A stretch of 64,000 nt of DNA. It comes from Paraphysoderma sedebokerense (Eukaryota; Blastocladiomycota; Physodermatomycetes; Physodermatales; Physodermataceae). Below, one piece after another: positions 1 to 11,521 of the stretch. Where the stretch lies: assembly GCA_025602915.1 (NCBI GenBank), contig JAHLJZ010000016.1, positions 248,001 to 312,000 of the forward strand, written 5' to 3'. How positions within the stretch are numbered: position 1 is the first letter of the stretch; the number at the start of each line of letters is the position of its first letter. The notes under the pieces were generated by a model that saw nothing but the letters and a program-made list of their open reading frames with translations, did not search any database and had not been told where the DNA came from. Both the position numbers and the translations under genes were made by a program.

Positions 1-1
1 G

Positions 2-484
2 CAATTACGATCACAATACGGAAAAGGGTATAAGGTTGCAATCAAGTTGCGAACCGGAACAACTCAGCAGATTGAATCACCGGACTCAGAAATCCAACAT
101 CAAGGTGACTTGAGTGCCAGGGCAGATCTTGTAGTCAAGGAAATCCTTCAAAAATATGTTGGTCGTGTGGTATTGCGTATAGGAAAGAACATTGATTTTG
201 AAGTGTGGAGTCCAGTAGAAAATCAATCACCCGAGGATATGGCAAATGTTCCGACAACTGATGACATCAAGCCCACTGACCGACTTGCTCAAGAATCAAC
301 CGCAACTGATAACAAAAGTGTTGCAGACTTCCTTGGCGAGCTTTTCGAATACTTGGAAGAAAGGATTGAAATTTGGGATGTGGAAGAATGGAGCGTGTCT
401 CAAACAAACTTGGAGCAAGTTTTTGTGGAGTTTGCAAAAAAGCAGGAGAAGGAGAGCACTAGCGAGAAATCTAAAACGAAGTAG
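2..484 (+). CDS. ABCA-type ABC transporter, C-terminal end only
   Basis: The frame is open from base 2 with no start, so the gene begins left of the window and only about 160 C-terminal residues are present. The opening residues read LRSQYGKGYKVAIKLR, the strand that follows the second nucleotide-binding domain in ABCA (ABC1) proteins. Residues near the end, SVSQTNLEQVF followed by VEFAK, match the diagnostic C-terminal ABCA motif (SVSQTTLEQVFLxFAK). Members of this family are full-length membrane pumps that move lipids or other hydrophobic substrates using ATP. An acidic, Ser/Thr-rich stretch around the middle of the fragment is probably a loop insertion. The protein ends in a short lysine-rich tail. 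The family call rests on the motif, and the substrate cannot be inferred. ABCA transporters are largely absent from Dikarya. Confidence 0.85.
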   Translation, partial: QLRSQYGKGYKVAIKLRTGTTQQIESPDSEIQHQGDLSARADLVVKEILQKYVGRVVLRIGKNIDFEVWSPVENQSPEDMANVPTTDDIKPTDRLAQESTATDNKSVADFLGELFEYLEERIEIWDVEEWSVSQTNLEQVFVEFAKKQEKESTSEKSKTK

Positions 485-1616
485 CTATCATCAAGAATCA
501 CGAATACTATGTCAAGAGGAAGTGGGACCACTTGATAAATTTATTTACATAGCGTCGGCTCCATTGTTGCTTGATCGTTACTCCTCTTCAGCAAGACCTT
601 GACCATAAAATTGATCGCCTTCTTCGTCACCAAGTTCTTTCTGCCACATACTATGTCTCTCCTCGCTTCCCTTCTGTTTTTCGGATTCAAAATTGTGTGG
701 TTTCTCCTTTTGATTACCCTTCTTTTGTTGATTTTGAACATCTCCTGGTTCGGGTTTGGAATGGGTTTTGGATTTACGAGACGCAGTGTGTTTCATCTTG
801 AGCTAATTTAGAAGAGCAATAGTAAGCTTAGTAAATTGTATACTAAAAAATCAGCAATAAATGTAAATATATATCGCACATTAATTCGAATTAAGCCTTT
901 GACTTTCGTACCTGTATATATGATGTTTGGTCGGAAGAAATATAATTCCTTAGTGTATGTAATTTTAAAACGGATTGCGAAAATTTATCAGTTCCAACTT
1001 GGTTTTTGTGAATGAATGATGAATGGGTACATTAACTAATTTCATGACATCACGAGCGATTAAGTTGCGATGGTAAGCGCGTTAAGCGCTCCGTGCCCGA
1101 CTCCCATTACGTTATATGTTTTGGATTATTGATTATTCTCAGATAAAAGGAACATTCAGATTGTTTCAGAATTAAACAATGTCTAATGTAGAGTCTCGGT
1201 GCTCCTTTCAGAAATGATTGATTTCAAACAATTGCATTGCACTGGTCATTAACTCATTACAGATACTATATCTCCAAGTATCGATACCTTATCCATAACA
1301 TTCTGAAAAAGTCGACTAATTCATAAATGTTTAAAGAGATTAATACTTGTTCGGTTGCGAACAGCTACCTGGTGCTTTGCGATTCTGGAGCATTACTCAT
1401 GGCCCGGTGAGAGAGTGCAAAAAGTGTCAAAAATTCAAGAATTTTCCGTATTCCGAATTTGTTTGTGCTCGACCGAGAATTGAAAATTTTGAAATGTCAA
1501 TAGTCTCAGGAAGTTTCCAACTCACTAACCCTGTGCAATATTTCCGAATGCTTGTCCAGCTGCATCGTTTCTCTGTTAAGCTCCACCATAGGTCCATATG
1601 TCATAACGGTGCACCC
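485..1616. other. Intergenic, upstream of the membrane-protein gene
   Basis: Apart from the possible small minus-strand ORF at 578-796, this stretch shows no gene. It is AT-rich with scattered stops in all frames. The right end holds the 5' leader of the gene starting at 1617, whose plus-strand frame happens to be open from about 1347. Confidence 0.5.
578..796 (-). CDS. Possible small lysine/glutamate-rich protein
   Basis: A 72-codon minus-strand frame begins with ATG and ends in three glutamates. It is very hydrophilic (Lys, Glu, Gln, Ser, His) and has no recognised domain. The opposite strand in the same bases gives only a hydrophobic Leu/Phe string, as expected for the antisense of a charged protein. 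It would lie tail to tail with the ABCA gene, about 90 bp away. It could be a real small gene or chance; no intron or homology supports it. Confidence 0.3.
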   Translation of the reverse strand: MKHTASRKSKTHSKPEPGDVQNQQKKGNQKEKPHNFESEKQKGSEERHSMWQKELGDEEGDQFYGQGLAEEE

Positions 1617-4608
1617 ATGCAGGGATATATCTTGATTTTGTGTTTAATTGGCAGTATATTGCTACCCTTAGAAACATATGGTAATGAATACCCAAGCTCA
1701 CTTCATTTGATTTTATTGGTTGAGAAGAAAATTAACAGATAATTTTTATAGCAAGTTCAAGCATAAATGCAAACGCAACAGGATCAATAACAATATCTTC
1801 TTCGGAGAGTATCGTCTTACGACCCGGAAATGATAAGAAAGTAATGATACATGACGAGGAAGTGCTAACACGAGTTGAAACTCTGTCTGCAAAAGCAACT
1901 GCTTGCACAAGACCCGCTGAGGGTTGGTCTGCCCTTCTGTAAGTGCACAGTATTGCCAATTATTCGGCCAGATAGTCAAAACTAATATATGTTTACGTAG
2001 ATGCCCTAGTTGGACACTTCAATTCTCAACTTTCAAAAACGTCACTCCCGTTTATGATAAAGCCTGGGCGGCGTTCTATGCTCCAAAAGCGGGTGTCTAT
2101 CAAATGCGACTATACGGGAATCTACAAAACAGTCCAGAAGACGGGGCCTCATTTGTGCTATCATTTTCCGTCAACGGAACTTTCGCCGGTAGCGGTGGCG
2201 GCCGACGAGATGCGGCAAGTATTGCCTCTGCATTTCATGTCGCAGCACTTGAAGCGGGTGAGTACGTTCAACCGTGGATGTGGTTTCCAATTGACTCCCA
2301 ATATTCGCTGTGGTTTGTTGTACAATATTTGGGACCGCGGTAATTAGTTCTCATACATACTTGTATAAAAGCATTAAGCTACCAAGCGGAAATCAGCTCA
2401 TCAATAAATTAATTCAATTGGGGCAATGAGTCGAATGAGCATTTAATAGAAACTGACGTCGTTGGCTGCGGAGAATTTAGATACATATGATAAATTCAAA
2501 CCAGATAGCCTCCCCGTATGTCCACACCACTCTCAGGGGATCTATATTCGATTGTCCAATTATTAGAAATATGTAACTACGAAGACCGTTTCGAGGTTTT
2601 GACTGTGATAGGAGTGCAGAACAGTCAATTGGCTGGCGCGATTAAATTTTCGCCAAAAAAGTTTAATTGTCTTTGGCCTCGCGCCAGATATTTAATATTT
2701 TATTTCGACGCTGTGCAATTTTCCATTTGGATCCTTCGCAGTACAGATACTTTTAAACGCTAACGATACCGAGGTAGACTAATGGCATGTAATGCTCCCT
2801 TCACATATACGATTACCACAAACCCTGCACTTCCGACACCCGTGTTGGTGCACGGTTGTGTAAGATCCTCAGATCCGAATAACACCTCATACGTATGCGA
2901 TCAATCCCTTCAAAATACAACATCACCGTGTTTACCGAGCAATATAAACAAGTTATGTCAACGGAATTTGGCAGAGAATGCGACATGGAGTTTAATGGAT
3001 GGTGTACAGATTGTTGGGTGTGCAGTAGCTGGATCGCAGACGGGTGGCCAAAACCTTACGGAAAGATTGGTTTGTAGAGGAGTGAGTGGTAACCAAGATA
3101 TACCTTGCTATGAACCCACTGGTATGTATATGGAGTGACTACTTGGGAAGCTTAACTTTAATGAATTCGTCAAATTAAATTCGTATTGATCTCCTTGCCT
3201 CATAAGCTTCCCCCAGGCCTACATCAAAATCATCAGCAACACCGACTAATCCACCATCGGCAGACGCTACTGCGGGAGCAAATGTTGAACCAAGTGCAAG
3301 TCATGAAACAACAAGATCGCTACGAGACCAAACAGTTATAATTGTGGCCTCTATTTGCGCAGTAAGTGAATTCATCTCTCATTCACCGATCAATTTGAAA
3401 TTAAACTTCTATATTCCTTCCATTAGGCCACAGTTCTTTTGATCTTCGCTTCACTCGTCCTCATTGCTCGTCGTAGAAGAAGCTCCACCGATCTTAAACA
3501 GAAAGGCAAAGAGCACTCTGATTCCCGCTCTTCATTTTCAGCTGATCCTGAATCGGGTTTCGACGATTCATCAACCACACTTCAAAACTCACCACCACTT
3601 GACCGAAATGTGCCAAGTAACAAGCCTACTCTTTCTCATCCTCCGGTCGTGGTGGCAAATATGTCACCTAGGCCCAAGACTTCTCCTCTACCTAAACCGC
3701 CAATTCCTACTTTCTCACATGGTATGAACTCGTCCGATGATGAGACAGGAGATTCAGCCACCAGTCTAAACAATACAGACGATTCAAATGATTCCACCTC
3801 TTATGGCAACACTAACCGTCTCGGCTCCACCCCAATCCCGAACTTGAACAATAATACTGAAGCCAACTCTTATGCCGGTGGAGATTCCCCGCAAAGTCCC
3901 ACTATGTCTGCTTTCTCAGAAAAACGGTCTAGCAAAGCGAAGCGCGAAATGTCTGCTGAATTGTCAACACCTTCAATTTTCCTTCCTCCTCCGTCGTTAC
4001 ACTCTTTCCGTTCACGCCTTCGCCGCAATAGAACCAACTCTCACGTTACCGAAGGGAGTGATACCAGCAGCGTTAACGAGGTCAATAGTCTGAAAAATCG
4101 TCACAGTATTCTTAGTATGAGTACTTTCGTAAGTGGAAACGGATCTATCAACGGTTCTGTTGCTCCGAGTATCACTTCAAGTGTCACTGGAAGTGTGAAT
4201 AATGGCACTGGCATCATGGGGGATGGTGACCGAATGTTGCCGCCATCGAGGAGGAGAAGTGTTCGAATGTTACCTGGGAGAAAGCAAGGGTCGAATGGAA
4301 CAAAGGATCAAAAGACAGAGGATGTTTCGCAAAATTCGTCAGAGAATTCCCCGACTATTGACTCGGGACTCTCTGCCATTCCAGAATCAGATGACGAAAC
4401 AGATGAGGGATCTGTCGAAGAAGAAACTGGAGAACTCCAGAATAACGAACAGGGTATTGATCCGTCTTTCTCCTCCATTCTAGATTCAATCTCACTTTCC
4501 TCGACACGAAACTACTTAAGCGCTGTCGATTTCACGACAGGATCGTTGATAAACTTCGATGATTTGAGCTCGGATAAGGAGGAAGAACAAAAATCGACAC
4601 AGAATTGA
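1617..4608 (+). CDS. Single-pass membrane protein with signal peptide and long Ser-rich cytoplasmic tail
   Basis: Function is not recognised. Exon 1 (1617-1680) encodes a signal peptide, MQGYILILCLIGSILL. Exons at 1752-1938 and 2001-2257 join in frame and give a beta-rich domain with a GVY...LEAGEY pattern that loosely recalls C1q/TNF-like jelly rolls. The next 500 bp is unclear: an exon may end at a GTATGT near 2513, and stops show that introns lie between 2258 and 2777. A Cys- and Asn-rich segment (about 2778-3125) with many N-x-S/T sites follows, then exon 3217-3361. A transmembrane helix (VLLIFASLVLIA) capped by RRRR opens the last exon (3427-4608). That exon encodes about 390 low-complexity Ser/Asn/Pro residues and an acidic end. 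The layout suggests a type I surface sensor or receptor with an intracellular signalling tail. The exon ends in the middle are provisional. Confidence 0.6.
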
Positions 4609-5149
4609 TTAGTTGTCGTGTAACGAATTTTCGAACAAATAAAATATGTAGTGATAACCTGTAGATAATACCAGTAGAATAACGATACAATTTTACTGGA
4701 AAGAACCTATGCATTTTAACATCACGAATAAATATCTTGCGACCAGACGTTTATGCTACTTGCTCCATCTGACTTATACACCAGCATATTCACACGACTT
4801 ATAACTGGTGGCCGAACTTGATTCAGCTGTGCTCCGTCCGTAGAGCATTATTACTGTCCGTCAGATTAAGGTTGTACTCTGAAAATGGCAAATTTTTTTT
4901 ATGGAACCCAAATGTAATTCTTTTGCGTCAAGCCGTAGTCATTCATGAAAAATCGCTTTCCACGCAATGTCTTCACAATGAATTACTAAACGTGTAATAT
5001 GCAGCGATTCAAGCAATTCACACTACCATTACAATACCAACCTCGATGTTATATATTCACAACTATTGCAAGTTATTGCATTTGTTATAAGTTTGCATAT
5101 TGTTACAAAATGGGGTAACAGCTAGTTTTAATGTCACATCCCCTCTCTG
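4609..5149. other. Intergenic between convergent genes
   Basis: No gene seen. It holds the 3' ends of the membrane-protein gene and of the minus-strand zinc-finger gene. An AATAAA-like poly(A) signal occurs near 4640. Confidence 0.5.
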
Positions 5150-5548
5150 TTATACTCGGTCCGTAGATTCGTCACTGGCCGTAGTGTCTCTCCCCAATTC
5201 CTTTATACTTTCACCATCACCAGAAAAGTCATAAAAACAAATGTAAGAATGAGTGATATACTCGAGTGAACTACACCAAGGGCTTAAACGCTTACGCCAT
5301 GGATCTCCAAATAAAAGCATATCTTCTTCGAACTCCTTTCTTTCCGGATATGTTTTTTGCTTTTCTTGGCAGCGTTTATTTTTCGTTATGTGGTTTGCCA
5401 GTGAGCCATATTGCAATCTTTCTCGGCAGAATTCACAAATGACCTCGACTTTTGGTTTCGGACGCTCTTCAGTGTGGTCAAGTCCTTCCAGCCGCCGGAA
5501 CATATTCCGAAGGTCTTCGTATTTGATTTTGGGTCTGGTGGTTTTCAT
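5150..5548 (-). CDS. Small protein with a C2HC zinc-finger motif
   Basis: A 132-codon frame begins with MKTTRPKIKYEDLRNMFRRL. The centre has a zinc-knuckle-like spacing, CEFC...H......C (residues about 38-60), which fits a C2HC or C2H2-type finger. The N-terminus is basic and the C-terminus is acidic and Ser/Thr-rich. Near its end, the codons for YITHSYICFYDF (about 5,215-5,260) look like retained intron sequence: they begin with GTATAT and are followed by AAAG, so the true C-terminus may differ. It would be transcribed away from the WD40 gene. Nucleic-acid binding is possible, but no family is recognised. Confidence 0.45.
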   Translation of the reverse strand: MKTTRPKIKYEDLRNMFRRLEGLDHTEERPKPKVEVICEFCRERLQYGSLANHITKNKRCQEKQKTYPERKEFEEDMLLFGDPWRKRLSPWCSSLEYITHSYICFYDFSGDGESIKELGRDTTASDESTDRV

Positions 5549-6034
5549 TGAAATTTGGATGGTGAATAATAGGGCATTCGACGGAAGAGAACAAAAGGGC
5601 TATTGTTATACTCCTGGCCGCGTCCAGTGCGTCCACGTTATTTCTGTTCCTTGGCGATGGTTCACAGCTGTTAAAGAACATGGTTGTGATATCCACATAG
5701 GCCCTAAGAGAATGTTAATCCTGTCTAGAATTTTTAGGATGAAGCGAATGATTGAACTAAAATCAAAGGTTGTCCGGAGGGGCAAAATAAGAATAACTGT
5801 TGGAAGGTTTCTTTTGCGGGGGCCATTTAAATTTATACTCACCACTTAATCGTTGAGATAGCAAATATAATCACCGCAAAGTACATCTCTTGCGGAATAG
5901 TTATAGCTGATTTAATTGAATGGGCAAGCGATATAATAGAAGCAGATTGCCAATTGCACTCAGCGCCAGAAGCATTTTTGGCTTGAATCGACAATACCGT
6001 TCCTTCCATTCTCTCTTAACTCTGAGAATTAAAA
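5549..6034. promoter_or_regulatory. Shared upstream region of divergent genes
   Basis: The interval lies between a minus-strand zinc-finger gene and the plus-strand WD40 gene, so it should carry both promoters. Overlapping open frames on the two strands here are not backed by family similarity. No specific operator motif is recognised. Confidence 0.35.
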
Positions 6035-8726
6035 ATGCCAAAGACACCATCTTCCAGAATTAGATCAAGGGCCGCAACACCGTCATCAGAGACAGCCTTA
6101 TTATCCAAAAGCCGTCGCAATACTCCTTCCGTCGGTATGTCTGTTTTACCTTTATCTGAATTGTTGTTTTCGTTTCATTCTCGCGTTCCCACAGTGATAT
6201 TGCGGGCCATAGACATTTAGGTGATATCATGGACGACTTTTATCCTCAAACTTATGTCATTCTTACAATATATTAGAACATGACTCAAACACAAAGAAAC
6301 TGCGATCATCGGCGTCCAAAAATGCGCTGAGCGCTTCCAAATCCAAATCCACCACCAAACGCAAACCGGCTCATTCGGCAGCGAGCACACCCTCGAGATT
6401 GCGCAAATCAGATAAATTTGTTGATTTAACCTTGGAATATAAAGATGAGAACGCTGGTTACTCCTCAGATAATGCACCTATCGACGAACTTTGCATCGGA
6501 AACCTAGCAGTGATGGAGAATAAACGTTCTCGTTCCAAACCGAAAACAAAGAAAAATGATAGTTCAAGAAGGAAGGAAGATCTTGATGGTGATATTGTGG
6601 ACGAGATGTGTTCCTTAATGGCCGAAGAAGTGTTTGAGAACATAAAGACGGTATCTTCGGTGAAAACGAGGTCATCACTAGGTAAGGCTACTCCTTTTTC
6701 TTCTTATCAGCCTTCCTTGACATTCATTAAATCCCAATCACCAATCCCTCTTGGTTTAAATTGATAGACATTCAGCATAACACCCATTTTGAGCCGGTAT
6801 CCGCTTTTCGACCGCACTATACGTTTCCGATAGAATCGCAACCCGGGACCGTATATCGAGCTGCATGGGGTTGTGTTTTCGAGCCTCAAATCCCTGAAAT
6901 GGGTTTGTTTTTCCTTTCTTTTTTTTTCGCTACCGCAATCTGTAATGATGTGATTTATACGATTAACATTATATATGTTCTTATCTTACTTCAAACCTTT
7001 AGATCACGCCAGCGCACAATTCAAACTTTCCCCACCTTCGAATGTGGTCGCAACCTGTGGTTCTAACTCGGTCGCATTCATAGATACCAAAAACAACCGA
7101 ATGATAGCAAGATATACCCACGATGAGGATCTAGATGAGGAATTCTACTGCATTGATTGGAATGTGATACCGGTTAGCTTGGGGGAAATGAAGTCATTAG
7201 AAGATGATGATACCGAGTCAGAACCAGACGATGACGACGAGGGAAGCAGAAGGAACAATATGACGAAAGATGGCGGGAACAACGAAATGTCTGATTATCT
7301 TTCAATTGTTGCCACCGGTGGTATGTACTTGTCATGAACAATGCTGTGTGAGCTATGAACTAATTCTATTCGGTAGGCAAATCTGGCCAAGTTATGTTAA
7401 TGAATTACAAGCAGCACCAAGTCTACCGATATTTACAGTTTCATTCTGGTGCCATCCATTGTTTAAAGTTCTCCAAAAACAATCCAAGATGGCTTTTCAG
7501 TACGTTTATATTCGGCAGAATTCTTCCATTGAGTAGTACCTCTAATTCAAATCGCATTCTTTCAGGTGCTTCCGACGATGGTTATGTGTGCTTGTGGGAC
7601 ATTGGATTACCTCACAAAAGATGTCCGGCGACGTATGTATGACTTGTGAAATTCCTACGCGACCACTTTCCCTAATATCGAATCCTTCCACCCAGTATTC
7701 TTGCCGCATTCAACTTCAGGCACGGTGTCACCTCTTTTTCGCTATCACTGGATGAAACTTGCATCATAGGCGGATCGCCAAACTCTCAGCTACTACAATT
7801 TGACGTCTCCTGGGTCGCTTCACAATCTGGAATGAAAGCCAAAGATTTCGAACAGTTTAACGTTGATGTCAGGTACATGAAAGATCCTCGAGGTTCTGAC
7901 GGTAGAGGCTACTGGGTTATGGAAGACGGGTTAGAGTATGAATGGTCAAATGGCGGGAATATCGATGACATCGCGTTTGTGGATGAGAATGTTGTCGGTT
8001 CGTAGGACTTTGATTATATATTCCTCGTTCATTTGTGGAGATCCCCTGTTGCGAATCTCTTGACTTGTGATTCGTCTTCTATTTTAGCATCTCGCGCTTG
8101 CAATATAGACAATGGATTCATCTTGTGGGACTGGGATCAAACTGTTGAACACGATGTTCACGTCATCGCGAGATTAGAATGGGAGAATACAAGTGACTCC
8201 TACTTAAAATTTCGTGTTGTCCATAGTGGTAAGTCGTACGTGATCAAGTTTATGAATTTACGAAGTTTACTTACTCTTTTAATGTGCGAAATAGATAAAA
8301 CTTATTTAATCAGTGGTACCCCGCACGGCGACATTCACATTTTCGATTTGACCGAATACATCGGTGGAAAGAGAACAGTTATAACTCACACAGACGACAA
8401 TGGTTCCGATAACAGGATACCCAAAATCAGACCATCAAAAGTTCGTATACCATCCATACATCACTCCTTCGCATCTTGCCCCATAATCAGAGTTTGCTAA
8501 CTTTGTATCCCAAATTCTATAGATTCTTAAAACCCCAAAGACCATTCCAGAACCATATATTTCTAGCCCGTCTGAAAAACATAGGACCAAAAAAGAAATT
8601 CGCGACCAAGAAGAGTTGAAAGAACAGAGAAAGATGATTTGCAATGTATGTGTTAGTGATGATGGGACTGTAATTGTGGGATGTACAAAAGGTGGCATGG
8701 TATTTATTTGGAAGAAGGAGGGATAG
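6035..8726 (+). CDS. WD40-repeat protein resembling LRWD1/ORCA
   Basis: Ten exons join in frame: 6035-6134, 6277-6681, 6768-6902, 7003-7320, 7377-7499, 7566-7632, 7696-7997, 8088-8228, 8295-8440 and 8523-8726, giving about 646 residues. The first 180 are basic, Ser/Thr-rich and probably disordered and nuclear. A WD40 propeller follows: VVATCGSNSVAFID, then FHSGAIHCLKFS, ASDDGYVCLWDIG, and a last blade ending GGMVFIWKK. The order of blades and the WDIG-P turn resemble the WD40 half of LRWD1/ORCA, which binds the origin recognition complex and repressive histone marks. No leucine-rich repeats are present, so LRWD1 is a best guess. An EED-like chromatin WD40 role is an alternative. Two donors (7998 and 8441) are the uncommon GTTCGT. 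An acidic Asp/Glu insert lies in the second blade region. Confidence 0.75.
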
Positions 8727-9587
8727 CTGGATCGTTGTTTGTATATGAAATTCAAAATTGTACGTTGATGCGATGGATTTATTTTTGTACTGACGGTGTA
8801 CTATAGCTTAAACCAATATTGTGCTGTTTCGAATTATTGATTTATCCTAGTCTTCTCTATATATAAAATGGTCTCCATGGACTTCATATGCTGAAATTGG
8901 TATTTCTAATGACAGAATGACAATCCGCACCAGGCTTGAAACTGCCATATCCTCACTTAGTCTGATTATTGCCTTTGGTATCCCGAGAGAGTGTTCTTTT
9001 CAAAGCATCAAGCATTTAACTAATTGCACTTTGCTTGTTTTCTAAAATATGTAATTGTATGAAATATCGCAGAAAACTAACAAATGACATTACCGATTGA
9101 TCTCGATATTACTTCCCAATATTCTCTCACGGAAGAAAACTCTGATAAATTAAATTGTTAATGGATAATTTATTTTGAACCGTACGATGGACACTCTGCA
9201 GAGAAAATGAATAGCGTCAAATTTGGACAGCAGCCAGCGGAGGTCTCTTCTTTGTAAAACATTTGCCCCACTCCATTCATTTCAGTGCGGGTCTAGGCAA
9301 CTCTGGGCAGCTCTGGGCATCGGCCAGTACTGTGTGACTTTTGATTACATCTCAAAGACACAGAGTAATTAATAGTCATAAAAAAAATTCCCTCTCGAAT
9401 GTCGACAGTTTTGAATTGACAAAACGATGACAGTTGCCAGTCGACGCGATTGATCGAGAAAGCGAGCCCATGCTAGCCGATTAAACGTATAACACGAATT
9501 CCCACTTACGCATATGTATAAAGAATTTGGATAATTTTATAATTCATACCCTCAAAAACGTTTTTTCTTACTTGCAACTAGGAAAGA
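8727..9587. other. Intergenic upstream of the GPCR cluster
   Basis: No open frame of note. It holds the 3' end of the WD40 gene and the presumed promoter of the first receptor copy. A short tandem-like pair, GGGCAGCTCTGGGCA, lies near 9,305. Confidence 0.45.
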
Positions 9588-10799
9588 ATGTTGCCAACAG
9601 CCGTGGATGCATATCAATATCCGGCATGGAAGTTGCAAGTCGAGTTCTTGCCTCATAATCGTGCCATGACTTTTATTTGTTGCCTTGGCTTGCTTTCCAA
9701 TTCTTTATTACTTCTACATCTCTACAAAAACAGGTCACTTGTCAATGTATCCAGTGCGTCATTGGTACAAATTGCTGTTTGAGACTTTATAGTGTGCGTT
9801 TCATCCATTTTCTTTACAATTGCTCATGACCTTGCTCAAAACTTTGAACTCCCATGGATTTACTGCCAAGTTAATGGCTTTATTTACATTATGGCTTTTG
9901 GTAAGCACAATCATACCATCCGTTTTTTTTTGTGCGCCAATGTAACAAGTTTTTATATAGCGATATCTGCCTTAAGTTTTGTCGTTATCGCTTGTGAGCG
10001 CTACATGCAAATAATCCATAACAAGAAAATTTCAGTGAAGCAATTGTGTGGAATGTGGGCCATAGCATGGAGTTCTAGTATTATCCAGGCTGTTATACCT
10101 GTGGCGACTTCAACGTACTTTGTACCTCAAGACTCTCATTGGTACTGTCTCGGAAATTTCAAGGGTAGCACACCTAGTCATCGCGCATACAGCATTTTCA
10201 GTCTCGTCTCGGCTGTTGCAGCTTGTGGTATCATTGCATTCGCATATTATTCTATCTACAAAAAAGTGATTGGAGAAAGATACAAATGGAAGGATATTGG
10301 ATTTACCTTAAAAACAGCGACACCAAGTGCATTCGATAACACCGCTACAAATCCGCCGAACTTGAGGAGTTCGACTATCTCTAAAGGAACGGAGGCAGTG
10401 CCAAGTCCAAATGTGTCTAATTCCAACAAATCGGCAGTCCCCACACATGGTGAACACGCTAACGTTCAACAAATGAGATTAACTTTACGCCTGGCATTCT
10501 ATTCTTTCTACTTTTTAACCAGTAAGTTTTGAAATTATATATACGTGTATCATGTAACGCGACTCATTCACTAATATATTATCCCTTATATAGTGTGGAC
10601 AGGATCCATTCTTTCCTGGACATATCAAACAATTACTTTGAACAAAGTCTCTCCTTATCTTGAGTATGGAATCACTATGGTTCCATTCCTTGTTTGTGTT
10701 ATGCATCCCATCTTAGTGTTTACCATCGATCCACGATGGAAAATTCAGTTGCCTCACCTTCTTGAATACTTTGTTAGTAGAAAAACGAATAGTTCATAG
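9588..10799 (+). pseudogene. GPCR paralogue A (rhodopsin class), one in-frame TGA
   Basis: Three exons (9588-9900, 9961-10521, 10594-10799) share the exon plan of the four other copies and give 359 codons in one frame. One codon breaks it: the TGA at 9780-9782 replaces the Cys of the VCD motif in TM2 (IAV*DFI here, IAVCDFI in the others). Everything else is preserved: TM1 LGLLSN, the ERY motif (CERYMQ) after TM3, the extracellular Cys pair (WIYC...WYCLG), and NP in TM7 (HPILVFT, with H for N). No further breaks are visible, so the copy looks recently disabled, read through, or affected by a sequencing error. TGA is a normal stop elsewhere in the window. Confidence 0.75.
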
Positions 10800-11521
10800 C
10801 TAAGTGAAAGTAATTGTAAGGATTCACGTCAATGTCAATTTAGTTAAGATGAACTTTACCGAAAGGAAGAACGGTTGTCATAATCTTTCTGTGACAAAAA
10901 GGTAGAGTCATTTGCATGATGTAAATATCGTCGCTAATTAAGATCAGGCGCGTACTCAAAAGTTGGTAATTGGTCGTCTCTCAACATTAGTAAATCTGTT
11001 TTGTATTCTCCAATACATTCCTGTTTCCGTGGTTTCCGCCTAAAATTCTACCCAATATATTACAGTAATGGGAAATGTAAGGGGAATGTGAATTCGTTGA
11101 TTCCAATCCCAGAATAATATCAAATCACAATGTGTTTAAATTTAGCTTCCCTGATGCTTGGTTTTACCTTTTTAAATAAATGGTTAAAAATCATCGTAGA
11201 ATGTTGGGGCTTATATGACACACCCTATGAGAAGAATTTTAATTTCGAGTCATTCAATTAATTCCATTTAATTCAAAAACAATTAAAATTTTTTATGAGT
11301 CCTGGTGATATTTACAGATACTACAATGAAAATGAAATTCCAGTTACTTTAAAAAAGAATTTTATTTCAAAATACATGTAGAGGACAGTTGACACGAATC
11401 TTTCAATTAGAGCACAATTGCGTTATTAGACATATTCAATATATATGTACACTATATAGCTGTCTGCCGAACGAAAGATAAATTTGCTGACTTATCACTT
11501 ATATAGGTGGACCCGCTATAT
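10800..11521. other. Intergenic within the receptor cluster
   Basis: AT-rich, with no supported gene. It lies between the ends of two convergent genes: receptor A on plus and the three-exon gene on minus. Confidence 0.5.

Noticed and set aside
571-811. Overlapping hydrophobic plus-strand frames
   Set aside because: They are the antisense of a Lys/Glu-rich minus frame, have no start context or family, and run past the ABCA stop.
9780-9782. TGA recoded as an amino acid genome-wide
   Set aside because: Other genes here (for example ART-like copy 2) end at TGA at homology-supported ends, so TGA is a normal stop.
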